A stretch of DNA of 30,980 nt from CAYUVF01 sp964448045. GTDB taxonomy: Bacteria > Bacteroidota > Rhodothermia > Rhodothermales > Salinibacteraceae. Positions 1 through 8,307 of the stretch are shown here, piece after piece. The first letter of the stretch is position 1, and every line of letters starts with the position of its first letter. Under the pieces are notes generated by a model that did no database searches, was not told the origin of the DNA, and saw nothing but the letters and a program-made list of their open reading frames with translations. The translations under genes were made by a program, and so were the position numbers. The stretch spans positions 1-30,980 of the forward strand of contig CAYUVF010000055.1 in the NCBI GenBank assembly GCA_964448045.1. Reading direction: 5' to 3'.

Positions 1-47
1 GCGCCGCTTCCGATGATAATGACATCATATGTTACGTTTGTAGCCAT
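1..47 (-). CDS. Flavoprotein oxidoreductase, N-terminus only (cut by window edge)
   Basis: Reading the minus strand from an ATG at 47 gives fifteen residues, MATNVTYDVIIIGSG, before the window ends. The hydrophobic strand followed by GSG is the start of a Rossmann dinucleotide-binding fold (GxGxxG), normally FAD in this context. The form YDVIIIGSG at the extreme N-terminus is common in GMC-type oxidoreductases, but other FAD enzymes start the same way, so the subfamily is open. The gene lies downstream of the MFS gene on the same strand, with 68 bp between them that hold a repeated ACGTT motif. Confidence 0.6.
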   Translation of the reverse strand, partial: MATNVTYDVIIIGSG

Positions 48-79
48 CTGATCAGGTTATATCGTCGATTCCGAAAGGT

Positions 80-108
80 ACGTTCAACGTTAAACGTTCC
101 AACGTTGA
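80..108. promoter_or_regulatory. ACGTT heptamer cluster with inverted repeat, possible operator
   Basis: The motif ACGTT occurs four times, at 80, 87, 94 and 102, about one every 7-8 bp. The arms TCAACGTT (84-91) and AACGTTGA (101-108) form a perfect 8-bp inverted repeat. The cluster lies about 35-60 bp upstream of the flavoprotein start, where an operator would sit. Its function is inferred from position and symmetry only. Confidence 0.35.
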
Positions 109-115
109 CTGCGAA

Positions 116-1357
116 TCACTGGCATCGCGAGCCCGTCCACAGCGCGCGGATCGTCTGCCGGCACGGCTCGCTGCGGACGATGACGACGGCGGCCCCGAGC
201 GCCACGAGCGGGTAGAGCGCCGAGGCGCGGTAGATCGTCTCGAACGAGAACGCCTCGCGGAGCGGCCCGAAGATGAACGACCCGGCGCCCACGCCCAGCA
301 TCAGCGCAGCGATCATCATCGACGAGGCCCAGGCCACGTGCTCCGGGTAGGCGCGCGAGATGAGGGTGATCGTGAGCGGGAAGAAGGACGAACAGCCGAG
401 TCCGGCGAGCGCAAACAGGCCGATGCCCATCGCGGCGCCGTCCGCGTACGGTAGCAGCAGGAACGCTGCGATCATCAGCACCGGGAGCACGAGCCAGACG
501 GACTGCGAGGAGATGCGCAGCACCAGTGCCGAGGTCAGGAGCCGCCCGGCGACGAGCGCGGCCCAGAACACCGAGAGCGCGATGCCCGCCGTGGCCTGCG
601 GCACGCCCCGCGCCTCGTGCAGGTAGATGACAGCCCAGTTGCTGAAGGTGCCCTCGGCAAAGGCGTACAGCACCGCCGCGACGACGAACGCCCAGAAGAG
701 GCCCTCGCGGACAGGCCGCGGCGCGTCGGCTGTGTCGTCGTCTTCGTCCTCGGTCGGAAAGCCGACAAAGGCCCCCGTCGCCATTACGGCGACGCAGAGC
801 CCGAGCAGCAGAAGCGGAAACCCGATCCACGCCTCGCCGGCGATGAAGGGCGCGACGAGCACCGGCCCGATCGCCGGGCCCGCCCCCAGCAGCGAGTGCA
901 GCGCCACGACGGCCGTGTCCGATGCGTCGGGGAAGAAGAGCGCCGGGTAGCTGTTCAGCGGTGCACCGCCGACGCCAAAGGCCAGCCCCATGCTGGCCGT
1001 GCCCACCATTACCGCGGGAAACGCCCACGCGGGATCGACCCATACCGCCGCGGCGAGCAGGCCCTGCGACACGGCATTGGCCGCCAGGGCGATCAGGAGC
1101 AACGCCTTCAGGCCGAGCCGGCTGGCCAGCGTGCCCCCGCTGATGGAGCCGACGATGGCCAGCGCCACCTGCGGGAGAAAGATGGCCCCGTACTGCGCGC
1201 TCGACAGGCCGAGCGTGCCCGTCAGGACCGTGCTGCTGGCCGGGAAGCTGACCATGGCGAGGCCCTGCAGGAGCGCCGCGCCGTAGACGACGCCGACGCT
1301 TGCCTTGGTGGTCGCCTGGGAGGCCGTCGATAGTGCGCGAGACGAAGAAAGTGCCAT
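116..1357 (-). CDS. MFS transporter
   Basis: The 413-residue product is almost entirely hydrophobic, with about twelve membrane segments. An acidic loop (EDEDDDTADAP) near the middle separates two six-helix halves, as in the major facilitator superfamily. The first loop ends in ASRLGLKALLL, resembling the MFS loop 2-3 motif. ATG at 1357 is preferred; the open frame extends to a TTG at 1393, but that would overlap the end of the upstream VOC gene. The substrate cannot be read from the sequence. Many MFS proteins of this length are sugar or drug transporters. The next gene is a flavoprotein, but nothing shows a functional link. Confidence 0.85.
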   Translation of the reverse strand: MALSSSRALSTASQATTKASVGVVYGAALLQGLAMVSFPASSTVLTGTLGLSSAQYGAIFLPQVALAIVGSISGGTLASRLGLKALLLIALAANAVSQGLLAAAVWVDPAWAFPAVMVGTASMGLAFGVGGAPLNSYPALFFPDASDTAVVALHSLLGAGPAIGPVLVAPFIAGEAWIGFPLLLLGLCVAVMATGAFVGFPTEDEDDDTADAPRPVREGLFWAFVVAAVLYAFAEGTFSNWAVIYLHEARGVPQATAGIALSVFWAALVAGRLLTSALVLRISSQSVWLVLPVLMIAAFLLLPYADGAAMGIGLFALAGLGCSSFFPLTITLISRAYPEHVAWASSMMIAALMLGVGAGSFIFGPLREAFSFETIYRASALYPLVALGAAVVIVRSEPCRQTIRALWTGSRCQ

Positions 1358-1370
1358 ACCAAATCGCGGA

Positions 1371-2423
1371 TTAGGGCGCAGCGGGGGAGACAACGAGAAG
1401 CGCGTGGCCGGTGGGGTCGCGGAGGAGCGCTCCTGTTACCATACCCAACGCAGGTGGATCGAAACGCTGCAGGCCGGGAGAGACGAACCCAGTGCCCGCA
1501 TCGAGCAGCGAGCGGATCAGCGAGCCGGGGGCCTCGGCGTGCAAGCGGATGTGCCAGTGCCACGCATCGTTTGCACGCGTATCTACCGGAAAGGGCCGCC
1601 CGGTGGTAGGAGCCTGATACTCCAAGAACTCGACGCCCATCCCGCCGCCGGGTGCCCGAAGCGCCGTGATATCCAACCGCGCGCCGAAGACGCGGTTGAG
1701 CCGCTCCTGCTCGGGCCCGTAGTTCGTGCTCCGGCCCACTACGCGAAACCCCAGCGCATCCCGGTAGAAACGAAGGCTCGCCTCGGTATCCGCAACGACA
1801 ATCGCCGTATGGTCGATACCCAGAAAGAGGCGGTCGGTGGAGCGATGCCACCGCTCGGCCCCTTTATCCGGCGGAAACTCCAACAGCTCCAGGGTATTGC
1901 CGGATGGATCCCGAAAATAGAAGGCCTCAATGCCGCCGGCATGGGGATTCCACTCCGGGAGACGCTGTGGAGCGGGCGACACATGCGCGACGCCGTACTG
2001 CTGCAGCCGATCGTAGGCCGCCTCCATATCGCGCACGACCAGCGCCACGTGCTGAAACGCATAGTCATTGCTTTTCGCATCCGGTGGGTACGACCGGCCC
2101 TCGGGCGACTGGTACTCGTATAACGCGATCTCCTCGTGTCCCAGCCGAAGCGTCACAACTCGGATGTGCGCGCCGAAGACCCCCAGCAGCCGCGAGACAT
2201 TCGCGCCCTGAAGGACGGTATCCTGCTCGACCGCAAAGTTGAGGAGGTCGCGGTAGAACGACAGCGCCCGATCCGCATCGTCTACAGTGAGGGCAACGCG
2301 GTCCACCCGAAGCGCCGATGGCTGCGCGTTCAGCGTCCGTTCGGTTGACCCGATCAGGAGCAGCCCGGCGAACACGACGGCCCATCGGATCAGGTAGGTG
2401 TTCCAGGCAGAGGGGCGAGACAT
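1371..2423 (-). CDS. Secreted protein with two VOC (glyoxalase/dioxygenase-fold) domains
   Basis: The 350-residue product starts with a signal peptide or anchor (hydrophobic residues about 12-25, then LNAQ). Two VOC domains follow, at about 38-185 and 200-345, each built of paired beta-alpha-beta-beta-beta modules. VOC enzymes use metal bound by His and Glu. Here domain 1 keeps E103, H125 and E179 but has Arg (R42) where the first His belongs. Domain 2 keeps H205, E265 and H291 but has Leu (about 343) in place of the last Glu. Activity could be dioxygenase, isomerase or binding only; the substrate is unknown. The ATG at 2423 gives a proper signal peptide; a GTG at 2480 is in frame but adds a non-signal-like extension. 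Confidence 0.8.
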   Translation of the reverse strand: MSRPSAWNTYLIRWAVVFAGLLLIGSTERTLNAQPSALRVDRVALTVDDADRALSFYRDLLNFAVEQDTVLQGANVSRLLGVFGAHIRVVTLRLGHEEIALYEYQSPEGRSYPPDAKSNDYAFQHVALVVRDMEAAYDRLQQYGVAHVSPAPQRLPEWNPHAGGIEAFYFRDPSGNTLELLEFPPDKGAERWHRSTDRLFLGIDHTAIVVADTEASLRFYRDALGFRVVGRSTNYGPEQERLNRVFGARLDITALRAPGGGMGVEFLEYQAPTTGRPFPVDTRANDAWHWHIRLHAEAPGSLIRSLLDAGTGFVSPGLQRFDPPALGMVTGALLRDPTGHALLVVSPAAP

Positions 2424-2557
2424 AGCAAAGCAAGCAGGTGGCACAGAGCGCCGAAAACCACATCGGCTTTCAGCATGCACGGTGCTTTAGTGCCTGCTCC
2501 TCGAAAGCGTTACACTGCTTGCGCCAGAAAAGAAGAGACCGGACAGACCATCAGATA

Positions 2558-2603
2558 CCCCGATTGGCCCTTTCCCTGGCGATACGCACGTGCCCAATCG
2601 GGG
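2558..2603 (-). terminator. Long-loop hairpin after the DsbA-like gene
   Basis: Arms CCCCGATTGG (2558-2567) and CCAATCGGGG (2594-2603) are perfect 10-bp complements around a 26-nt loop. The loop contains the palindrome GCACGTGC. The hairpin lies 78 bp past the DsbA-like stop and about 135 bp before the VOC start, both on the minus strand. There is no T-run, so it may be a factor-dependent terminator or a processing site. The rest of the 2424-2680 gap shows nothing recognisable. Confidence 0.35.
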
Positions 2604-2680
2604 CCTCGATCGGATACAGGGAGGCGTCGACTGATCGGCCAAAGGGCGATCCTCCCGATACACTCCCGATGTGCTCCTGC

Positions 2681-3610
2681 TTACTTCGCAGCCGCCGCTT
2701 CTTCGATGCGGGCCCCGAACGATGCCACCGAGCGCGGCCCCTGCATCTGCTGGCCGTCGATAAAGAAGGTGGGGGTGCCGCGAACGCCCAACTGGGTGCC
2801 GGTCTGGAGCGACTGCTCAACGACCTGCTGCGCCGTCTGGTATGCATCGGAGGAGGCGTCAGTCGCGCACATGCGCCACGTGCCCATGTCGATGCCCGTG
2901 TCCTGCAGGACCGAAGCCGTCTGATCAATCACGTTCTGCTCGGTGATCTCCCCCTGATTGGCGAAGTACGCATCGTGCAGGGTCCAGAAGGCGTCGTCGC
3001 TCTGCCGCGCCGCGCACTGCGCTGCGATGGCGGCCGGCTTGGCCCAGCCGTGATTCGGGAGCGGATAGTGGAGGAAGACGAACTTGACCCGACCGGGATA
3101 TTCGCTCAGGACCTGGTCGATGAGCGTGGTGCTCTGCGCGCAGTACGGACACTGAAAATCGGAGAAAGCCACCATCGTGACGGGGGCCTCGGCGTTGCCG
3201 CGCACGGGCATCTCGGCGGCGGCTTCGGCCAGGGTGGACTGCCGCTCCTGGGCCTCGGCGTCGAACGCGGCCTGCACCTCGGCGAGGCTGCGGCTGGCAT
3301 CGATGGGCGGCCCCGCCAACAGGAGCACCTGCTGGCCATCATCCCGGATAAGCGCCGGCACCTGATTCTGGCCGTTGATGGTCACCGTCGTCTGCTGAAA
3401 CCCCTCGACGGCACTCGACCGCATCGACCCGATGGTGATCTGCTGGGCCTGACGGAGCTGCGGGATCTCCAGCTTTAGATTTTCGATGATCCGCTCTCGG
3501 TCCACCGCTGCCGTAGACTCCGACTCGTCTCCCGAGGACTGGGCGCAGGCGAGGTTCCCGGTAGTGGCGATCAGAAGCAGCAGAACAGCGTAGATAATTG
3601 ACTTTCGCAT
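2681..3610 (-). CDS. DsbA/thioredoxin_4-like periplasmic thiol oxidoreductase
   Basis: The 309-residue product has a signal peptide (hydrophobic core about 5-18; likely cleavage after ACA at 21-23). A region at about 35-105 includes a DsbC-like N-terminal segment with an ALIRDDGQQ strand. The C-terminal DsbA-type thioredoxin domain carries the active site CPYC at 154-157, and VRGTPTFFIDG near the end supplies the cis-proline loop. Two further cysteines (AQCAA and RMCAT) could form a structural disulfide. The likely role is oxidation or isomerisation of disulfides in exported proteins. An ATG at 3610 is preferred over a GTG directly before it. The gene stands between two hairpins, suggesting it is transcribed alone. 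Confidence 0.9.
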   Translation of the reverse strand: MRKSIIYAVLLLLIATTGNLACAQSSGDESESTAAVDRERIIENLKLEIPQLRQAQQITIGSMRSSAVEGFQQTTVTINGQNQVPALIRDDGQQVLLLAGPPIDASRSLAEVQAAFDAEAQERQSTLAEAAAEMPVRGNAEAPVTMVAFSDFQCPYCAQSTTLIDQVLSEYPGRVKFVFLHYPLPNHGWAKPAAIAAQCAARQSDDAFWTLHDAYFANQGEITEQNVIDQTASVLQDTGIDMGTWRMCATDASSDAYQTAQQVVEQSLQTGTQLGVRGTPTFFIDGQQMQGPRSVASFGARIEEAAAAK

Positions 3611-3650
3611 CACGGGACCGTCGATTGAAAAGCAGGAACAGCCAGGCTAA

Positions 3651-3668
3651 ACCCCCGCTCGGCGGGGA
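3651..3668 (-). terminator. Likely intrinsic terminator of the iorAB-type operon
   Basis: On the minus strand CCCCGC, loop CGA, GCGGGG is followed directly by GGTTTAG. The 6-bp all-GC stem with a tight loop lies about 70 bp after the iorB-type stop and before the DsbA-like gene. The T-tract is short, so strength is uncertain. Confidence 0.55.
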
Positions 3669-3735
3669 GTCCTGTGAAGCGTAGCCGCCCTGCAGGTTCC
3701 AACGCGCTCGTATGCCGTCGACTCTCAGCGCGGAT

Positions 3736-5949
3736 TTAACGGCCTTTCCGTCGCTCGTATCCCGCCGCGGCCAGCTCGGCCTCTTCAAGGCTGTTGGCGA
3801 ACGGCTGATCGTAGATGCGCGTGCCCGTCGCCTGAGCCAGCGCATTGGCCAGTGCCGCCGGGATCGGGGGGAGCGCCGGCTCGCCCAGGCCCGTCGGGTC
3901 GATGCCGTTGTCGACGAAGAACGTCTCGATGGCGTTCGGCGCCTCGGCGTGGCGGATCATCCGGTAGTCGTCAAAATTGCTCTGATCGGGCTGACCGTCG
4001 GTGAGCGTCAGGCCGCTGTACATGGAGTGCCCGATGCCGTCGACGACGCTGCCCTCCACCTGATTGCGCGCCGCATCCGGATTAACGACGATGCCACAAT
4101 CTACCGCACACCAGACCTTGTCGATCTGGGGCTGGCCCGCGTCCAGCGTCACGTCCACAACCTGCGCCACGTAGGAGTTATGCGAGTAATAGGCCGACAC
4201 GCCGCGATGTACATCGGGCGGGGACGCATCCCAGCCGGATTTTTCGCGGACCAGCTCCAGCACGCCCGCATAACGTGCCGCGTCATAATCGTGCTCGGCA
4301 CCGACGGGATCGCGCTGCGCCCGGTCGAACAGCTCCAGCCGGAAGTCGATCGGGTCTTTGCCGGCGGCTTCGGCCACTTCGTCGAGAAAGGCCTGCTCGG
4401 CCCCCGCGATGAAGTTCGACCGTGGGGCGCGCCAGGCCCCTGTCGTTACGTTGGATTCGAGCGCGAGGTCTTCCGCCAGATAGTTCTCGACGGCCCCCGC
4501 CGGAAAGCGATCAGCGAAGACAGGGCTCTCACTCACGCCCGTGCCGCGAACGTGGAAGCCGATCAGGTTGTCGTCGGCATCCAGCGCAGCGCGGTATTTC
4601 ACCCGATACGTGGGCCGGTACGTGCCCTGCGTCATGTCGTCCTCGCGGGTGTAGACCAGCTTGATCGGCGCGCCCGCTTTCTGCGAGATGGCCGCGGCCT
4701 CGACGCCAAAGTTGCCGTAGAGCCGCCGCCCGAAGCCGCCGCCCATTCGCGTCATCTGGATGTGCACCTTGTCTTCGGGCAGGTCCAGCAGTCCGGCCAC
4801 CGAGGGCCGCAGATACTCGGGCGTCTGGATGGGACCGAGGAGCTCGGCGCGCTCCGCCGTCACATCCGCGAAGAAATTCATCGGTTCCATCGTGTTGTGG
4901 GCCAGGAACGGGGCGCTGTACGTCCGCTCGATGACCCGGTCTGCCCGCTGAAACGCGGCTTCGGGGTTGCCATCGCGGCGCGACGGCTCGGTCTCCCCCT
5001 CGCGCAGCAGCCGGTCGAGCGCCTGCGCGTGATCGGCCGTGCTCTCGGGCGGGGACTGCCGTTCCCACTCGATTTTTAGCGCCTTCTTCGCCTGCATGAC
5101 CTCCCACGTCGAGCGGCCGGTGACGACGACCAGCTCGGGGAACGCGTTGACGTCAGACCACTGCCGGTGCTCTTCGGGCGGCGCCGCATTGATGGTGAAC
5201 ACCTCTTCGATACCAGGCATCGCCTTCGCCTCGGATGCGTCCAGCGATCCCATTGTCATCCCGAAGGCCGGCGGGTGCTCGATCATGGCGATCCGCATAT
5301 CCTCCCGCTTGGTGTCGATCCCGAAGAGGGGCTGGCCCGTCACGATCTCGCGGGCATCGACGTTCTTGCGGGAGGTGCCGATGATGTCGAAGTCCTTCGG
5401 ATCTTTCAGCTCGACCTCATCGGGCACGGGCATCGAAGCCGCCTCAGAGGCGACGTCGCCGTAGCTGAGCGTCTGGCCGCTCGCCTCGTGGCGGATGGTG
5501 CCGCCGTCGGTCGTCAGCTCGCTGGCGCGCACCTCCCAGCGCTGGGCGGCGGCCTCCATCAGCATGCGCCGGGCGGTGGCGCCTGCCGTGCGGAGGCCCT
5601 GCCATCCCTGGCGGATCGACTGGCTGCCGCCGGCCAGCTGGCGGGTGTACTTGTCGGTATCCAGCCCGGCCTGCTCCACGACCACGTCGCGCCAGTCGAC
5701 ATCCAGCTCATCGGCCACAATCATGGGCATCGACGTCTTCACGTTCTGCCCAATCTCGGGATTCGGCGACATGATCGTCACCAGCCCGTTGTCGCCGATC
5801 TTCAGGAAGGCGTTGATGTCGAACCACGCGTCGGGCGTCCCCTTCATCGGCGGCGGACCGGACGGCTGGCAGCCGGCAAACCAGTTGAAGCCCAGCAGCA
5901 TCCCGCCCCCAGCCAGCGCCGAGGCTTTGAGGAAGGACCGTCGATTCAT
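3736..5949 (-). CDS. iorB: Molybdopterin-binding subunit, isoquinoline 1-oxidoreductase beta-type
   Basis: The 737-residue product belongs to the xanthine-oxidase-family molybdenum subunits of IorB type. It begins with a twin-arginine signal (NRRSFLKAS at 2-10, then a glycine-rich hydrophobic stretch). FAGC follows, so the protein may also be lipid-anchored. GGGFGRR in the middle is the cofactor-binding loop typical of IorB. GLGEPALPP near the C-terminus contains the conserved active-site Glu. Members hydroxylate N-heterocycles or oxidise aldehydes, passing electrons through the FeS subunit. The ATG at 5949 puts the Tat motif at the N-terminus; an upstream GTG at 5970 does not help. The FeS subunit lies 77 bp upstream. 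The true substrate is unknown. Confidence 0.92.
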   Translation of the reverse strand: MNRRSFLKASALAGGGMLLGFNWFAGCQPSGPPPMKGTPDAWFDINAFLKIGDNGLVTIMSPNPEIGQNVKTSMPMIVADELDVDWRDVVVEQAGLDTDKYTRQLAGGSQSIRQGWQGLRTAGATARRMLMEAAAQRWEVRASELTTDGGTIRHEASGQTLSYGDVASEAASMPVPDEVELKDPKDFDIIGTSRKNVDAREIVTGQPLFGIDTKREDMRIAMIEHPPAFGMTMGSLDASEAKAMPGIEEVFTINAAPPEEHRQWSDVNAFPELVVVTGRSTWEVMQAKKALKIEWERQSPPESTADHAQALDRLLREGETEPSRRDGNPEAAFQRADRVIERTYSAPFLAHNTMEPMNFFADVTAERAELLGPIQTPEYLRPSVAGLLDLPEDKVHIQMTRMGGGFGRRLYGNFGVEAAAISQKAGAPIKLVYTREDDMTQGTYRPTYRVKYRAALDADDNLIGFHVRGTGVSESPVFADRFPAGAVENYLAEDLALESNVTTGAWRAPRSNFIAGAEQAFLDEVAEAAGKDPIDFRLELFDRAQRDPVGAEHDYDAARYAGVLELVREKSGWDASPPDVHRGVSAYYSHNSYVAQVVDVTLDAGQPQIDKVWCAVDCGIVVNPDAARNQVEGSVVDGIGHSMYSGLTLTDGQPDQSNFDDYRMIRHAEAPNAIETFFVDNGIDPTGLGEPALPPIPAALANALAQATGTRIYDQPFANSLEEAELAAAGYERRKGR

Positions 5950-6026
5950 GTTTGTATTGACCGTGCCCACAATATCGTCCTCGTCCGCATGAATAAGATT
6001 CGTTTCGGGGTATCACCGGCCGGCGA

Positions 6027-6494
6027 TCAGCTCATCGTCTCGGCTGCCGTCTTGATGGCCGCGTGGATGCGCAGATAGGTGCCGCACCGGCAGATGTTAC
6101 CGTCCATGGCCTCCTCGATCTCCTGATCGGTCGGATTGGCGTTTTCCGCCAGCAGGGCCGAGGCGCTCATGATCTGACCGGCCTGGCAGTACCCGCACTG
6201 CGGCACGTCGTGCTCCAGCCAGGCCTCTTGCACCGGATGCAACTCCTCTTCATCCTCGGCCAACCCTTCGATGGTGGTGATGGACCGCTCGCCTACGGCC
6301 GATATCGGCAGCGTGCACGAGCGCACCGCTGTCCCCTCCAGATGAACGGTGCACGCCCCGCACTGGGCGATGCCACAGCCGTACTTCGTGCCGACCAGAT
6401 CGAGGTGCTCGCGCAACACCCACAGGATGGGCGTATCCGGATCGACGTCAACCTGATGCTGCTGGCCGTTGACCGTGAGAGTATACGTAGCCAT
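6027..6494 (-). CDS. iorA: [2Fe-2S] subunit, isoquinoline 1-oxidoreductase alpha-type
   Basis: The 155-residue product matches the normal length of the small iron-sulfur subunit of molybdenum hydroxylases. The plant-ferredoxin-like N-terminal domain ligates one cluster through C40, C45, C48 and C60. The C-terminal helical domain ligates the second through C100, C103, C135 and C137 (QCGYCQAG and ICRCG). It transfers electrons from the molybdenum site of the adjacent beta subunit. It has no signal of its own and is presumably co-exported with the Tat-bearing partner. It is the first gene of a two-gene operon with a sigma70-like promoter upstream. No cytochrome or XdhC-like maturation gene lies next to it here. 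Confidence 0.95.
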   Translation of the reverse strand: MATYTLTVNGQQHQVDVDPDTPILWVLREHLDLVGTKYGCGIAQCGACTVHLEGTAVRSCTLPISAVGERSITTIEGLAEDEEELHPVQEAWLEHDVPQCGYCQAGQIMSASALLAENANPTDQEIEEAMDGNICRCGTYLRIHAAIKTAAETMS

Positions 6495-6557
6495 AGGAAA
6501 AGCGAGACAAATGAAGGCGGGACGGATCGGCGCACGGCGCCTTTACGACGACTGTAT

Positions 6558-6586
6558 AGAATAGCGCCCACCGCCCACGAAATCAA
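6558..6586 (-). promoter_or_regulatory. Candidate sigma70-type promoter for the iorAB operon
   Basis: On the minus strand TTGATT (6586-6581) and TATTCT (6563-6558) are separated by exactly 17 bp. A second A/T-rich hexamer, TATACA, overlaps the end of the -10 element. This would give a leader of roughly 55 nt before the ATG at 6494. It is the only good match in the gap after the S10 peptidase gene. Confidence 0.45.
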
Positions 6587-6643
6587 CGCGCACGGCCCGC
6601 TCGAACGCGGATAGTTACGTTTGCGCCCCCTGCGGGTACCGCT

Positions 6644-8197
6644 TCACTCCTCCCCCCGCGGCGCCCCGTACATCGCGGGCTGGCCATCTGCGGGGGTCGA
6701 CGCCTCGATAAACTCACGGATGTGCTCGTTCGAGGTGGCCAGATCCTCGGACCGCAGATACATCATGTGGCCGCTCCGGTAGCCCTCGAAGCGCAGCCGA
6801 TCCTGCAGGCGCCCGCTCCGGTCGAGGTTCCACATCACGTACTTCGCCGAGAAGTAATCCGTCGCCCCGTCGTAGTAGCCCGACTGCACCATGACGTGCA
6901 GGAACGGATTCTGGGCCATGGCCTGGCGCAGCTGCTCGCCCGTCCGGTTGCTCTCGTCCTCCCACGGGCGCACCGGCCCGAAGAGGTTGTACTGCAGATC
7001 CGTCTCGAAGCCCAGCTCATCGCGCAGGTAGTGATTGATGGCGGGCGCAAAGGCGTGATTCCACGAGGTGAGCTCGGCGGGGTAGTCGTAGCGGTCGCCG
7101 GCGTTTTTGGCGTCAAGGCCTTTGTAGCGCGAATCGAGCCGCCCGATGGTGTAGCCCTCCTCACGGAGCAGCTCCTTCCAGAACGCCGAGGCCGGCACAG
7201 CGAGGTTGTGGTCGAGCACGAATTGCTCGGACAGGCCTGAGTACTGCGCGACCTGCTGCGCGATCTGCTGTTTGCGGTCCGGTGCAACGAAGCCGCCGCG
7301 CGCCACAGCCGGCAGGTACTCGTCCAGCGTGAACGCCTCCACCTCGGCGAGCACATCCGCCAGGTCGTGCTGCTGGAGGTCATCGGGCAGCTGATCGTGG
7401 TACCATGCGGCGGCCGTGTAGTACGGGAGCTTGAGCACTTCGGAGCGCGGGTGCGGCCCCGGCGGCTCCATGCCAAGGCCCGTGGGCGAGACGAGGATGA
7501 CGCCGTTCAGGTACATCCAGTGACGGTTCTGCAGCGCGCCGGCCAGGCCCGACACGCGCGTGGTACCGTAGCTCTCGCCGATCAGGTACTTGGGCGAGCG
7601 CCAGCGATTCTGCCGCGAGACGAACGTGTCGATCCAATCGGCCAAATACGAAACATCCGCATTCACGCCGAAAAATTCCTCGCGGTCGACCTCGTCGTCG
7701 AGAATCCGCGAAAAGCCGGTGTTGACGGGGTTAACGTACACGATGTCAGCCACGTCGAGGATGGAGTGCGGGTTGTCGCGCACGCCGTACGGCTGGACCG
7801 GATAGCCCTCATCGCTGATGATGAGCTGCTTGGGGCTCGTGTAGCCGAGGTGCATCCAGAGCGAGCCGGAGCCGGGGCCGCCGTTGAACGAGATCATAAG
7901 CGGACGCCGTGCGCGGTCGTCCACGTCGCTGCGCTCGTAGTAGGTGTAATGCAGCGCGGCGATGGCGTGGCCGTCGTCGCCGTAGACGGGCTGGGTACCC
8001 GTCGTCACGCGGTAGGGCACGCGGTCGCCGTTGATGGTGACTTCGTCTGTCTGGGTGATGGTGGTATCGACGGGCAGATGGCGCGTCGCCGAGGCGCCGT
8101 CGTTGGGTTGCGCCTGCACGGAATGCGCAGGGGCGGCGAACAGCAGAACAAGGACCAACGCCGGCGTCAACCGGCGCGCAAGCGACCAATCAATCAT
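6644..8197 (-). CDS. Secreted serine carboxypeptidase-like peptidase (family S10)
   Basis: The 517-residue product has a clear signal peptide (RR at 8-9, hydrophobic 11-22, likely cleavage near VQAQ at 27-30). The alpha/beta-hydrolase core carries NGGPGSGS at 105-112, which supplies the oxyanion hole. The nucleophile is S209 in GESYG, the acid probably D443 in SGYYDG, and the base H477 in SGHMM. This order is that of S10 serine carboxypeptidases, which release C-terminal amino acids. It probably acts on peptides in the periplasm or outside the cell. The ATG at 8197 is preferred to a TTG two codons upstream. A possible promoter lies at 8268-8296. Confidence 0.92.
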   Translation of the reverse strand: MIDWSLARRLTPALVLVLLFAAPAHSVQAQPNDGASATRHLPVDTTITQTDEVTINGDRVPYRVTTGTQPVYGDDGHAIAALHYTYYERSDVDDRARRPLMISFNGGPGSGSLWMHLGYTSPKQLIISDEGYPVQPYGVRDNPHSILDVADIVYVNPVNTGFSRILDDEVDREEFFGVNADVSYLADWIDTFVSRQNRWRSPKYLIGESYGTTRVSGLAGALQNRHWMYLNGVILVSPTGLGMEPPGPHPRSEVLKLPYYTAAAWYHDQLPDDLQQHDLADVLAEVEAFTLDEYLPAVARGGFVAPDRKQQIAQQVAQYSGLSEQFVLDHNLAVPASAFWKELLREEGYTIGRLDSRYKGLDAKNAGDRYDYPAELTSWNHAFAPAINHYLRDELGFETDLQYNLFGPVRPWEDESNRTGEQLRQAMAQNPFLHVMVQSGYYDGATDYFSAKYVMWNLDRSGRLQDRLRFEGYRSGHMMYLRSEDLATSNEHIREFIEASTPADGQPAMYGAPRGEE

Positions 8198-8267
8198 AGC
8201 CAATTTCTACAGCGGGTGAAGAACCATCGAGCGGGGTGACGGGCCAACCGCCACCGGAATCGCTTCC

Positions 8268-8296
8268 AAAGTAGGCGCGCGTCTCGGTATATGCAA
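8268..8296 (-). promoter_or_regulatory. Candidate promoter for the S10 peptidase gene
   Basis: On the minus strand TTGCAT (8296-8291) and TACTTT (8273-8268) are 17 bp apart, each matching 4 of 6 consensus bases. The element falls just downstream of the methyltransferase stop, about 70 bp before the peptidase ATG. The match is moderate and could be chance. Confidence 0.3.
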
Positions 8297-8307
8297 TGCC
8301 GCTTCCC

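Noticed and set aside
3712..5079. 455-residue plus-strand open frame
   Set aside because: It is antisense to the iorB-type gene, which has Tat signal and cofactor motifs. The plus-strand product has no recognisable domain.
6615..6622. TACGTTTG matching the Bacteroidota -7 box TAnnTTTG
   Set aside because: It points to the plus strand, where no gene follows, so it is taken as chance. The same holds for the copy at 33-40.
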